A stretch of 64,000 nucleotides of DNA from assembly GCF_051020765.1 (NCBI RefSeq), contig NC_134933.1, forward strand, positions 14,977,461 to 15,041,460. Reading direction: 5' to 3'. Shown here piece by piece: positions 1 to 10,628 of the stretch (position 1 is the stretch's first letter; the number at the start of each line of letters is the position of its first letter). The notes under the pieces are model-generated. The model was given only the letters and a program-made list of their open reading frames with translations, had not been told where the DNA came from and did no database searches. Origin of the DNA: Lasioglossum baleicum. Its lineage: Eukaryota; Arthropoda; Insecta; Hymenoptera; Halictidae. The translations under genes were made by a program, and so were the position numbers.

Positions 1-79
1 ACTTATTTCTTTTGTACTTATTTTTCTGAAATACATATTCGATATAGTTTATCTGTAAGATACCCTCCACGTAGGAATG

Positions 80-1710
80 CGCGGGCCGCCCGATTATTAT
101 CGGGAGCCCAAATCGTCGGATCGGGTCGCAGAAAATCGGGCGGGCTCGATTCGGGTGCGCGATACTTCAAGATACATCGGACGGCCCGACAGTTTCGAGC
201 TGCCTAGTCGGGGGTGACTCGACTTCGTCGGGTGGATTCGGAAAGAATCGGACAAGTTCGGACGAGCGAGTTATCGCGATATCCGCGTATCAACTCCGCG
301 TTCTTATGAAATAGATAATGGTAATAACGGTATTTCTTTCATAACTCATAACGTAATTTTAATATACTTGGTTTATTTTATAATTACATTAGGTATATTC
401 TGCAAAAATCTGCATAATATTTATTTGTATTAAATTTTGAAATAATGCACGTTACACGTGAAAAACTTATAAGACAATATTTTTCTGGCACTTCTTGATA
501 ACATTACAATAATCTTGGGGGACAAACAGTACATTATTATTCTTTAATGACATTTCTACGACGCCAAAATCTCTGTCATTCGGTAAAAACGAATGTCCTG
601 GTACTAAGGATTGATGGTCCATTTGTCAACTGACCAGAGTTGGGCAAAAATTTTCTTCAAATAAAAATTTCGAGTAAAGAGAGATTTTTGTTGTAGTGAA
701 ATTTTTATTTAATTGAAATTCTTGACCAAGACTGCAACTGACAAATGGACTTTTGCCAGTTTCAAAATAAAAATTTGTATCATTCTATTAACCAGCTAAT
801 TTCCTTTTTACAAAATCTTTGTGATTTTAAATATATTAGTTACAATTTGCTTCAGAATGAAAAGATAACGTAGAGATGTAGAGATTAAAATTGCTAGCTT
901 GATTTTTCTCGAAAATGGACGTTGGCCACTTTCAAAATAGACGGCTCATATAACTTACTTAATATCTTGTTATATAACTTATTAATTAACTGTCCATTAA
1001 CCTTACATCAATTCTTAAAATATAAAATACATAATTATTGCCACGCTTGGCCCTAAGAATTTGTTACAGGTTTCCAAAAAACAGACCAGCCGTACTCCAC
1101 TCAATGACAATCGATGCATCGCAGACCAACACTCATTGTCAGCGGAAAGGCAACACCAGGTTCGGGGAACATCCTTGAACGAGGGATCTTTATGCAGTGT
1201 CCTGCGAGACTTACGTGAGAATATGACGGAGTCAGTTGGCGTTGCACAATTTCTGTCAGGTTAATGATAGTTAACGAATAAGTTGTATAACAAGATATTA
1301 AGTGAGTTATACATATAGCAGTTAATAAAAACATCACTCCTTAAAAAATTGTCATAATTTACCTTATATTTATACCTTCCACGAGTATGTAACTCCGTAA
1401 GGATATTTTAATGATATTATTCGTATATAATGATTAATTCGTCACAATGCCCGAAATATTGTCTTTTAAATGTTTCACGTGTAACGTGCATTACTTCGAA
1501 GTTTAATACACATAAAGATTATGCACATGGTTGCCGAATATACCTAATGTTATAAAAAAAACCAAGTCATAAGTTAAGAAAGAAAACCATTATTACCATT
1601 ATCTATTTCATAAAAACGCAGAGTTGAATCTCGGGCCGCCGGATGCCCGATGAGTCCTTGAAGCTCGACTTTATTCGACCCGACTCGAACACGAATATCG
1701 GGCGGCCCGC
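80..1710. mobile_element. 1.6-kb fold-back DNA element with long terminal inverted repeats
   Basis: Both ends read GCGGGCCGCCCGAT facing inward (from 80; ending about 1710). The arms continue as imperfect inverted repeats: 295-480 matches 1485-1625 (e.g. AATGCACGTTACACGTGA with TCACGTGTAACGTGCATT), and 950-990 matches 1275-1310. No transposase reading frame is present, so it is non-autonomous. The target-site duplication is not clear, so the superfamily is not assigned. A 100-bp hAT element (635-734) sits inside. Confidence 0.65.
635..734. mobile_element. 100-bp hAT miniature element with 8-bp target duplication
   Basis: The left end is CAGAGTTGGGCAAAAATT; the right end, reversed, is CAGTCTTGGTCAAGAATT. 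It is flanked on both sides by CAACTGAC (627-634 and 735-742). The 8-bp duplication and CAGNG-type ends are those of the hAT superfamily. It shares its ends with 63272-63755. Confidence 0.75.
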
Positions 1711-2568
1711 ACAGTGTGCGGCCCATGGAACGCCAGTTTCCCGGTTCTGGGCCGTACAAGGTTAAACAAATATGTGCAAGCCGGTGTGAAAAACATGTTT
1801 TATTAATCAAATACTACTAAAAAAACAAATGTATCTACAACACTAAGCATTTCGTCGTCTAAACCGTGGTTTAGCTGGTTAAATTACATCCGTTCATTTT
1901 CCAAAAGTGCATCAAAACCATAGTACGGTATCACTCAATTACAGGTATCGAGAATTCGCAGGCGGTATCCAGAATGCACGTTGGGAACGGCGGAACTTCA
2001 CACTTGCATTTTATACATTTCGACTCGTAAGTGTTCCCTTGTTTCAGTGTGTCACCAATGTGCATCGTCATGTTACCGAATGTGCATACTTTGCTCTCAT
2101 CTGTAATATGTAAGAAGAAAGAAACTGCTGATATTTGTTGTTATTTAAACACACGATCGATCGAGTAAACAAACCGCGGTGCATTTGATTGAAAATCCAG
2201 TTGATTCCCTTTCGAGTTACAACACCTCGGTAAGTTATGCATAGTTATAGTGAAATTGTGGGCAAGCCCCTCACAGATTAGAATGTGTTTGAAAGTTCGA
2301 AACAGTTCCAAGTCCAAGCTCGTAAGTACCAGATTCCAATTTGGTAAGTACCTTGTACATAGCTTAGCAAGTTCGAATTTCCGGCATAATTTGAATATAC
2401 GATGCGTATTATCGATTCGAGTTTCACATTAGAACTTTGCGTAACAGATAGATATAAATATGTACACGGGGTAAAATTTAGTTAACGCATACTAAATATT
2501 AATAGCAGCTGGCAAATTGAATCAAGTACAACGAAAGTACTAACAAAAATTTCAATATCAACCCTTGA
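1711..2568. other. Intergenic stretch, nothing recognised
   Basis: AT-rich single-copy-looking sequence downstream of the VWC gene. I looked on the minus strand for the missing 3' exons of the CUB gene and found none with good splice sites and cysteines. Confidence 0.4.
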
Positions 2569-2762
2569 CACTAAACCTACCACTGTCGGTCAAATGACGG
2601 GTTTTGTATTTTTCATCTTACAATTATTGAAATTATGAAGTTGCTTACATGGAAATTGATTCGACAAATTTCATTATCCAAGCACAAATTGCAATAAAAA
2701 TTGCATGAAATGTTTGTATGCTAAAACATTTGAATCGCTTTTAGCGCTCGGTAGGTTTAGTG
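2569..2762. mobile_element. 194-bp TTAA-type miniature element (piggyBac-like)
   Basis: Inverted ends CACTAAACCTACC face inward, flanked by TTGA (2565-2568) and TTAA (2763-2766). TTAA targets point to a piggyBac-like family. An isolated copy of the same end occurs at about 46548. It lies about 90 bases beyond the VWC gene's polyadenylation signal. Confidence 0.55.
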
Positions 2763-2854
2763 TTAATCGGTATATTGAAGTATCTCATGACCCCAACAAC
2801 ATTTCTGTACACTAACTTTCGCTACTGTATTCTATGATAATCGTAAATATCAAG

Positions 2855-2860
2855 TTTATT
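2855..2860 (-). terminator. Polyadenylation signal of the VWC-domain gene
   Basis: The minus strand reads AATAAA about 27 bases after the TAA stop at 2887-2889. The 3' untranslated region would be very short, and it ends before the piggyBac-like element at 2569-2762. Confidence 0.6.
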
Positions 2861-2886
2861 TCTCTTCTCCTGATCATTTGGTGCAT

Positions 2887-5267
2887 TTAGTCTAAAATTA
2901 TATACTTAGAGGTGCCTGAAAAAGTTCAAACAGAATTTTACTCCATAATCTGAGCATTACTGTTCGGGAAGGTAACTGGATTTCAAACAAATGCTTTCTT
3001 GCCGATCGTGTAAATCGTTGCTAAGTGACGTACCTGTCTCTGACAAAGATTTACCATCGTGATTGTGAACAACGGTATCATCGTCAGTCGCTGCAAGAAT
3101 AGGAACATTCGATTAGAAGCGATATCTTCACAAAGCTTCCGAATGATAAAAACTTACGGCATCTAGTATTGTAACTGCAATCCTTTTGCAGATTTTGATT
3201 ACTATAGAAGACGGGCGCGCATTTGCTGTGTATTTCTTCGGCACTTCGGAAGAGAGGAACGCAAAATCTGTGATTTGGTTTCTTGCAGAAGGGTTCAACG
3301 TTTTGACCTAATCGTTGAAAAATTCCCGTGTCAGACCACTGAGTTCGTCAGATACAGTTTCTTCGTGAAACGTTTTGTTAAACTAGATTCGAAATAATAT
3401 ACCTGTGTATCCTGGCAAGCAGTTACAATCAAGATCCGGATCAGACTTCGGTGTGAAGGGGTGCCCGTCGTAATAAACTTCGCCGTCTACCTCGCAAGTC
3501 GCTCTCTGTTCACCCTCCTTCACTGGACATTTAATCCAATTTAATCTCTTTAACGCACTTAAGAACTCTTTGAAGAAAATCGATGTCGTTTTTGAACTGA
3601 ATTTATCTTATTAAGCTTACTCACAGCATACCCGCGTTGACGGACAACAGGTGTCGTGAGACATTCTGTCGAAACAATTTTCTTGCGGGGAAAGAAACCC
3701 GCAATCGACCGCAGCGCAATTGAAGTAGGCCGCTCTATCGATAAATTAGAATAACATATTACACCGGTGTCGAAATAAAGTAGTTGACTGGAGACTTTAC
3801 GCGTTCAGGACAAAAATGAATAGCTGTAATCAGAGTCGCCAGAGTAGGACTTGTATCCTCACTCTCTACCTTGACCTTCTACAACCCTACTCCCCCACGC
3901 TTCCGCCACGGTCACGTGGCTAATCTGGTACTGACAGAGAGAGGGTAACTCGTCGTTTCTTGACAGAATATGACGATTATAATGATATTATTTTGAGAAA
4001 ATTATAAAGGCGTTCTTAAGTAATTTTTATTTTGCATAAAGATCTGCAGTCTGGAAATAGCTAACAAATATACAGTGAATGACAATAATATTAGGTTACT
4101 TATAAAAGGACGATAACATTTTAACATCGGACCGTACGTCTTGGATTTTATTGAGAAGTTAGAGCAATTACTTTACTACAAGCTGAAAAAATTTTTGGAG
4201 AAATTGCAATTGCTCGGGATTACGAAGAAAATAATAAATTGTTGTTCGCAACTCTCTTCTCTCTGTGGGCCTATATTGAAAATTTACAAAATACATTTTG
4301 TAGATGCGTATCTATGAAACATATTCTGAAAATTTCATGAAAATCGGCCAACGCTGCGATGAGCTATAAATGTTTAAAGTTGGTGTTTCAGTTTATTATA
4401 CATATATATTCTTGCACCTTTCAATGCCTGTAACTTTTTTCTGCACAAATCGATTTTGTTTACAAAAGGCTATAATGAAGTTTAAAGAATGCTGCAAGTG
4501 CCAAAATGAAAATTCCGAGGAAATTCCATGTAAAAATAGTAAGAATGCAATTTATTTCAGCCTTTTATCACTGCATTGGCGTTAGAACTTACAACTTTCT
4601 GCGGAGAAAACGATTTTTGAAGAAATGGCACTTTGAGTCTTTTTTAATTCCAGTCTTCAATCTTAGTATATTCTCTGCAACTCCGACCAATTTCGATTTT
4701 TCCAAAATTTTTTTAACGTGTCTTGTAGTAAACTAACTTCTCAAGAGTCCAATATTAAAAAAGTGTTCGTCCTTTGAAAAGTGTCCGAATATTACTGTGA
4801 TCCAGTGTAGCTATTCTCGATATTTTTCGAGAAACGACTTGGAAATACTCTCCCGCGGTACTCACCGGCCTTCTGAGAATCCTTCTGTACACGTACAGCT
4901 TACATCGCAAGGATTCGCGTCCTCGTCTCTGAGCTTCTCGCCGATACTATACTCGTGACCATTTACGTAACACTTGTTTTTGGACAATTTTTCCAGATGG
5001 CTACAATCGAACGTCTCGGCGCAGCAATCGTCGGGATTCTTGTACACCGGTTTGCACTCGAGTTCCTTGTAATATCTTAGGGGGCCTGGGCACTTTGACT
5101 TGTCGCAGATCTCTTTGAAAAGAAAATGATCGATCAGTGATCGGTGGCTAATCGAACAGTTTTCACGTTCGCCGAATGATCTCACCTCGAGCCGCGCAGG
5201 ATGCGACGAGAAGCGTTAGTAGAACGCATTTTGATACACTCGAATAAAAGACACTGTACACAGCCAT
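2887..5267 (-). CDS. Secreted cysteine-rich VWC-domain protein, seven exons, complete
   Basis: Seven minus-strand exons join with every phase matching: 5186-5267, 4866-5112, 3625-3734, 3403-3522, 3158-3307, 3034-3090 and 2887-2915. All introns are GT-AG. Total 795 nt, 264 residues plus TAA. Residues 1-25 look like a signal peptide (hydrophobic VLLTLLVASCAA). Residues 75-146 hold ten cysteines (75, 96, 100, 102, 116, 121, 130, 139, 140, 146) in the von Willebrand factor type C order, including CxC and the late CC pair. A preceding half-module has C30, C35, C47, C57-C58, C64; a following cysteine-rich part (C156 to C236) starts like another VWC. The C-terminus (238-264) is acidic/polar with no cysteine. 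VWC proteins usually act outside the cell by binding BMP-type ligands or matrix; that role is inferred from the family only. I do not recognise the orthologue. A TATA box and AATAAA support a short complete transcript. The last two exons are small, so the 3' end is the least certain part. Confidence 0.85.
3784..4054. mobile_element. Degenerate hAT family-A element in an intron
   Basis: The right end (GATCTGCAGTCTGG after TTTTATTTTGCATAAA) is a mutated family-A end. The left end (TTGACTGGAGACTTTACG) resembles it weakly. It sits in the intron between exons 4866-5112 and 3625-3734 of the VWC gene. Confidence 0.4.
4105..4775. mobile_element. About 670-bp inverted-repeat element in the VWC gene intron
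   Basis: The ends AAAGGACGATAACATTTTAAC and (reversed) AAAGGACGAACACTTTTTTAA are followed by further inverted similarity (TTGAGAAGTTAG, TTTACTACAAG, AAATTTTTGGA). The inner part (about 4490-4665) resembles the 231-bp element at 18608-18838. No coding capacity was seen. Confidence 0.5.
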
Positions 5268-5316
5268 TGTGGAAGAGAACGCGAACATATTAGCGGTCTC
5301 GCGATCGTGTCGCATC

Positions 5317-5323
5317 TTTTATA
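5317..5323 (-). promoter_or_regulatory. TATA box of the VWC-domain gene
   Basis: On the minus strand the sequence reads TATAAAA, about 50 bases before the ATG at 5267. Transcription would start near 5290, leaving a 5' leader of roughly 20-30 bases. No intron is needed between promoter and start codon. Confidence 0.65.
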
Positions 5324-5329
5324 CCTTGA

Positions 5330-5765
5330 ATCTCCGCTGTCCATGAGGGATATGGCAAGGAGGGGGTCTCCTATGTCAAAGTCCTCAAGGTGGCTTTGTT
5401 GTTTTATCAAATTGTCCGAGCAACGTGCGAAGGACATCTGCCGACGCAAATGCGGGAACGAATAGAGGAGGGATAACCGAGGAAGTTCCGTTCTCTCTCG
5501 ATTATTACGCGAGCATTCCTTCTGTTTTGTCTTGATGAACATGCTCGCAGCAACACTAAAGAGATCGAGCAATCGTTTCCGACACTATCGACCATCGTTC
5601 TGCAAATTCGTCACGTACAATTAAATCATATAGCCCGTCGATAGGATACTAATACGCTGCTCGATAGAGATTCGAAACGCTTCAATTATTTACAATAGAC
5701 TAGGTATCATTAATTAAACATGCACGGTGGAAATATTGCAGAAAACACTTCGTGGAAAACGTGTT
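5330..5765. other. Upstream region of the VWC gene
   Basis: Single-copy-looking sequence between the TATA box and the tandem repeat. It would hold the proximal promoter, but no specific factor site stands out. Confidence 0.3.
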
Positions 5766-5769
5766 CCCT

Positions 5770-6430
5770 CAAGGTCAATTGGTCGAACGATTCAGTCTTC
5801 GCGATTCGCGTAATCGTCTACCCAGGACGTACCAATAAAATTAACAATATCACGATTAAATTAAGCAAGAATAACAATGTAACCGTTGGGAACGTTTCTG
5901 GTTGATTTACGTATAATGAGGATGTATCAATCAGTCAGACGGTTCCGTCTTCGCGACTAGCGTCTACCCACGATGCGCAAAACCAGCCAATGAAATTAAA
6001 AATAACTCGATGAAATTGAACAAAAATAACTATGCAACCGTTGCGTTGGGAACGTTTCTGGTTGATTTATGTGTAATGTACAACGTGCGATCCAGGATGT
6101 ATCAGTCGGTCAGACGCTTCTATCTTCATGATTAGCGTCTACCCACGATGCGCAAAACGGATCAATGAAATTAAAAATAACTCGATTAAATTAAACAAGA
6201 ATAATTATGCAACCGTTCGGCACGTTTCTGGTTGATTTATGTACAACGTGCAATCGAGGATGTATCAATCGGTCAGATGCTTTTTTCTTCATGATTAGCG
6301 TCTACCCACGATGCGCAAGACGAGCGAATGATATTAAAAATAACTCGCATTAAATTAGACAAGAATAACTATGTAACCGTTCGGCACGTTTCTGGTTGAT
6401 TTATGTACAACGTGCGATCGAGGATGTATG
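5770..6430. repeat. Four-copy tandem repeat, unit about 145-175 bp
   Basis: Markers recur in order: CGTCTACCCA at about 5815, 5960, 6134 and 6298, and CGTTTCTGGTTGATTTA at about 5893, 6052, 6223 and 6386. The copies differ by small indels and substitutions. No reading frame is conserved through them. The array lies 0.5-1.2 kb upstream of the VWC gene start. Confidence 0.8.
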
Positions 6431-7216
6431 TATGCATACTTATAGTAAGTAATTCCACGGCGCCGTAAACAGCGGAAGGCATTAAATCAATCAACCGCAA
6501 TTTGCCGCGGCGACGCGGCGCTTTATTACTTTCTAGAATTACTCGAAGGGAATTCCCCATATCGTTGTATCGATCAGAAGTGACAAACCGTTGACGTTTC
6601 AGCGCCAAAACAGGAATATCTTAATTAAAATCTGCCCGCGGTGGACAACGGTGGACAACGACGCAGAAAATTCACCGGTGAAAGTGTTTCGGCAAATTTA
6701 TTCACTGTGATTTGCCGGTGATTTGTCCGCTCGTATATATTTGACAAATTTTTATTATCCGCTCGCGAAGCCTGTGATGTGTCTTTTTACAAGTCTCTCG
6801 GATGTCCCGGTAACAAATTCTTCGGAAAATTACCGATGACATCGTAGCGAATCGCATCCCCCTCGAGAGTCAAAACAAAAAGAAAGATATATATGCAGCT
6901 CCGACGAAAAAACGAATCCTGATTAATGGCGCAAGTTCCCGGGCGCTTCGCCTCGCCGGGTGCTGACCATGTTCAGAATTTATAATGGCGGAATACATTA
7001 TAATGGTCCTAGGAACTGAAACTCGTCCCCTCTCGCCGCGACGCGACGCCATTGTCTTCGATGGTAATCAGGAAAGAATAACGCGGTTCCTCCTGCAATT
7101 AGAGCTTCATCTTTTGATCGATGGCGGCAATTATACTTGGAATCGTTGATCGAAGACAACAGCCGCTTCATTCCTCATCCTCTAGCTCTGTCTGAATGTC
7201 ACTCGCTCTACGTATA
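6431..7216. other. Intergenic stretch, no gene seen
   Basis: Mixed-composition single-copy sequence; no supported exon or repeat. Confidence 0.35.
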
Positions 7217-7405
7217 CAGGGTGTCGCAAAATTCGTGAACTTCCCGAAAGGGGGTGGTTCCTGAGACCATTTCAAGCGACATTTTCCTTTGCAAAAATGT
7301 TGTCCGCGGATTTGTTTAGGAGTTATTAACGAAAACCCACGGACCAATCAGAGCGCGACCTAGACGCGAGTTGCTACAGTCGGCCAATAGACAGTTGGCG
7401 CGCCT
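7217..7405. mobile_element. TACAGGGTGT-family element, short copy
   Basis: The left end is CAGGGTGTCGCAAAATTCGTG after TATA; the right end CGCCTG precedes TATA. Inside is the family segment GAGTTATTAACGAAAACCC followed by GGACCAATCAGAGCGCG. Another end of the same type (CAGGGTGTCCCACGG) starts at 7414. Confidence 0.5.
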
Positions 7406-7733
7406 GTATAGATACAGGGTGTCCCACGGAACGATTTTTCGGGTGATTCCCGTAGAAAAAATGTTTGGAACAAAATTAATTATCTAAGGAGAAGCCGAAA
7501 CCGGTTTATTAACAAAATTGGGCACACGGATAGCCAGGAGTTAACGACCGACGTGTTTGTCGTGGTCGCTCGTTTCATTCTGTCTTCTGCTTGCAATCTG
7601 CTGGCGATCGTAATTTCACAATTCTTTTGTTATTTCTGATTTTCTATTTTTATAAATTTAGTACAATATTTAAAAAGACGACAAGTCTTTTTTAGAGCGT
7701 CCGAATATTAATTCGAGTAACTGTATATAGAAA

Positions 7734-8086
7734 GGGTCCCATGGAAATCACGGACACAGATTTCTCCGACACGGTTTTCACCGACAACATTTCACCGACT
7801 CCAGATTTGACCGACAATAGCTTTGGCCAACAACACCTTTAACCGACAACGAATTTGATCCACAACAACTTAAGACGACCACAGTATGTATTATCATACA
7901 GTATTATCATATGTATTATCATACAATATTATCATACTGTGTCTGAAGTCGTTGTGGATCAAATTCGTTGTCGGTCAAGATCGTTGTCGGTTAAAGGCGT
8001 TGTCGGCCAAAGCTATTGTCGATCAAATCTGGAGTCGGTGGAATGTTGTCGACGAAAACCGTGTCGGAGAAATTTCTATGGGACCC
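7734..8086. mobile_element. 353-bp fold-back element, Mutator-like, with 9-bp target duplication
   Basis: The ends GGGTCCCATGGAAAT and ATTTCTATGGGACCC are inverted repeats, and the arms continue to a centre near 7905. The flanks are ATATAGAAA (7725-7733) and ATGTAGAAA (8087-8095), a 9-bp duplication with one difference, as made by Mutator-like transposases. The arms are built of repeated ACCGACAA motifs (seen as TTGTCGG on the right), and the loop is a TATTATCATA repeat. No transposase is present. Confidence 0.65.
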
Positions 8087-8312
8087 ATGTAGAAATGGGA
8101 CTTGAAATTGATGTTGCTTAGGGTCTACAAAGTTAGATACAGGATTAATAATCTGACCTGATGTTGTAAATTTTAAAGCTCTACAAGAGCCAGTACACGG
8201 TGTACGTAGACATCGTCTATGAGGGTTTAATACTGGTATATTCGTTTTATTAGCCACTTTGAAAAGGAGCACATATATTTCATAGTCATAAAAGGTGAAA
8301 CCTTCGACTAAC

Positions 8313-8536
8313 CTTGTGAGTGCTGACCGCGTGCGCGCCATCGAAGATGTAAAGATGATCGTTGCAGTCGAGCTGCAACTGATCGAAGCGAAGCATGAAC
8401 CGCTGCAGAATGCTATGGGTTTGGAAGGTGATGGTGCAGCCGAGGTCCTTCTCGTTTTGCGACACGATTACGGCTCCATCTATCTTCCTGTACATATCCT
8501 GTATATAGTTCTTCCTGCAAATATCGCTCATTTGAT
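8313..8536 (-). CDS. CUB-domain exon of a secreted or membrane protein (partial gene)
   Basis: This 224-base exon has a good acceptor (TTTGTTGCAG) and donor (CACAAG then GTTAGT). After two bases of a split codon it encodes 74 residues, from QMSDICRKNYIQ through LGCTITFQTHSI to LYIFDGAHAVSTHK. A first cysteine, a central GC followed by alternating hydrophobics, and the segment FDQLQLDCNDHLYIFDG match the CUB fold, whose second disulfide brackets the D-x-L-x-I-x-D-G strand. The exon ends in phase 0 before the domain is complete, so more exons must follow toward lower coordinates; I could not find them down to position 1. CUB modules mediate protein-protein contact outside the cell. CUB plus LDL-receptor-A receptors are one candidate family, but I assign no name. 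Exon call strong, gene identity weak. Confidence 0.75.
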
Positions 8537-9068
8537 CTGCAACAAACGAAAATTCGATATTTTTCAATGGCGTAAACGAATCGGCGAACAGGAGAAAAAG
8601 TTGGTGGCGCGATGCGTCCCGAGACGCTTTCACGGCGGAGAATCTGCGAATCAGTGTTCTTTCGGCCGTTATGGTTCGTCCGGATTCGGTCGAACGAGAA
8701 AATAAAAAGGCTCGGAACATCGCCGAGTGGACGGAGGCGAAGAAACTCGATTGAAAAGTTTCGCTCGTGTTGCGCTTTGCGCTTCGGGCCATCGGGAGTA
8801 CAGGAGTACACGAGATAGTTCTCCCCGTGTGACGTAGTTGCAACCTAAGATAGTTCTGCTCGAATGTGGGCCGGGGAACATTCTTGGGCAACTAACGGCA
8901 AGATTTTCGATAAACCTGCGCATCCTATTCGCGGTTAGAGGTCACGGAGCGACACTGACTTTCGCGAACCCTCCGGGGCGTTTGAGAGTTTTCGAAATTG
9001 GCAGGAATTCGAATTCATAACAGTAGAGCTCGATACAGAGGTCCCGCTCACGTTTCGATCAAATATTA

Positions 9069-9535
9069 TTAGGTGTAGAAATTAATTCGGTGCCTTTTTA
9101 AAACGAATTTAGTATTTATTTATAATGTAATCATTAGACTGCGGATTTTATGCATCTATGACAAAAATCTGTGGATGTAATTTAAAACAGTAAAAACATT
9201 AAGACAATTTAACAACGCCCGTATGGTATTCTCGGTTTATTAAAATTGTTGAAAATAGAAAGAAAGCTTTATATGGCATCTGTGTCTTGCAATTGATGAA
9301 GACAATTTTTATTTTGCATAAAGATCCGCAGTCTAGTAATCATACATCTGTTGTTTTCGAAATAGGCTCCATTATTTTCGATGACTTTGATCCATTTGTC
9401 AGGCAACTGTCGTATTCCTTGACAGAAAAAAGATGGCGGTTTTGATGTCGTGAACTCGTCAATACATTTTTCCACCTCTTGCAATGTTTGGAAAATCTGC
9501 TAAATGATGCTGGAGTAATCGGAATAAATGAAAAT
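9069..9535 (-). pseudogene. 3' end of a mariner transposase with its terminal repeat, disrupted
   Basis: On the minus strand, 9484-9345 encodes a mariner C-terminus: EVEKCIDEF, then FFCQGIRQLPDKWIKVIENN, then GAYF. Just before it in another frame is FHLFRLLQHHLAD, the usual preceding mariner block, so at least one frameshift is present. The reading frame runs into a hAT element; without that insert it would end a few codons later at a stop. The plus strand at 9069 reads TTAGGTGTAGAAATTAATTC after TA, which I take as the mariner terminal repeat. The 5' two-thirds are missing. Dead element. Confidence 0.7.
9135..9335. mobile_element. hAT family-A miniature element nested in the mariner remnant
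   Basis: The ends are TAGACTGCGGAT and ATCCGCAGTCTA. The flanks are GTAATCAT on the left (9127-9134) and GTAATCAT on the right (9336-9343), a perfect 8-bp duplication fitting the hAT target pattern. It is inserted in the last codons of the mariner transposase. Full-length siblings of about 200 bp lie at 48119-48322 and 61810-62009. Confidence 0.8.
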
Positions 9536-10150
9536 TCAAGCAGAGCTCAATTCATTCATCAAAATCAAAGCAGAACGAATCATTTCAGCGGCTTTGGCAG
9601 CGCGTTCTAATTCATATGCGTTCATAATCGACGTGTCATAATTGTTACATATTTTTTGATTAAAAAAAATGATCTTTAATGAACAAGATATTTTCCCTTT
9701 TGTTCGATGATCTTTTGCCAAAAACAATAAATAAGAAAATATTTTATTGATGAAAGTTCATCGCTTGAATAATGAAATTCAGTTTAATTTCACCTTAACA
9801 TACCGAAATTACTTTCTTGCCAACTCACAATAATACATAATATACTATACTAATTTATAATAATTTATAACAATATTTATATGATAAATATAATTAGTAA
9901 TATGCATTAGCGCGAGTGTTCTGTAAAATCAACATTTCATCGGTTTACGTGTGTCGTCGCTTCTGTTTACAATTCGAATTTTGCATGATTAATGGTAATC
10001 GCATGATCGGTGATCGATAGTCTGTATCGAGCCATATACAAATGAAGAAGATATTAATTGCACTTTCACACGGAGGCAAATGAGTGTGTACACACGTACA
10101 ATACACATCTATTCACCACGAACATAGGTTCAATCGTTTTTGTGTGGCGT
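9536..10150. other. AT-rich intronic stretch
   Basis: Low-GC sequence with no recognised exon or complete element. Confidence 0.3.
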
Positions 10151-10160
10151 CAATGTAAAC

Positions 10161-10335
10161 ATGGAGAACGAAAAAGTGCATTTTCGGCATTTAGTGCTGT
10201 TTACCAAGATAATGCTGCAAGTGATCAAACATTGCGCGAATGGTTTACGAAATTCAAATTTAACCTTAAATACCTAATCAAAGCACTGATCACAAATGAT
10301 CAACGTATTACCACTCGTAAAATGTTTTTCAGCGA
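10161..10335 (+). pseudogene. 5' fragment of a mariner transposase
   Basis: ATG at 10161 opens MENEKVHFRHLVLF, the standard start of one mariner group. In a shifted frame the DNA continues as AVYQDNAASDQTLREWFTKF, the helix-turn-helix block. Further on, NDQRITTRKM resembles the second helix-turn-helix region. Frameshift and internal deletion make it non-functional. It is on the opposite strand to the 9069-9535 fragment, so they are not one element in place. Confidence 0.6.
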
Positions 10336-10554
10336 TAAACCAGGGACATTTTGTGAGTGCCATTTAAAACTGTGGTGCCCAAGGTGGTTCGGAACTAGGG
10401 TTGCCAGAAATGTTTTATCCAATTATAGAAGAGAAGTAGTGAAAACTGCAATTATGTATATATGAGATAGGCTCAAAATATAGGGGTTCAAGTAAAAGAG
10501 GTACACAGCACATTTGAAACTTTTTTATTCAAACAAAGATTTTTGAAAATTTCT

Positions 10555-10628
10555 ATAAAATTTTTATAAAATTTCTAACACAATATCTTATAATTAGATT
10601 GGATGCTTCTTTCTTTTGCACAGTAGCG
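10555..10628. repeat. Solitary end of the ACTGTGCAAAAGAAAGAAGC family
   Basis: The sequence TTATAATTAGATTGGATGCT followed by TCTTTCTTTTGCACAGTA matches 58535-58609 and the ends of 60817-61155. Only one end is present here. Confidence 0.5.

Noticed and set aside
9135..9335. First read as a mariner/Tc1 element with a TA duplication
   Set aside because: The bases beyond the TA also repeat (GTAATCAT here, GTGATTAA at 48119), so the TA belongs to the element's end and the duplication is 8 bp, as in hAT.
10058..10465. 135-residue open frame as an intact gene
   Set aside because: Only its middle resembles mariner transposase, and the true mariner start is in a different frame; it is a frameshifted remnant.
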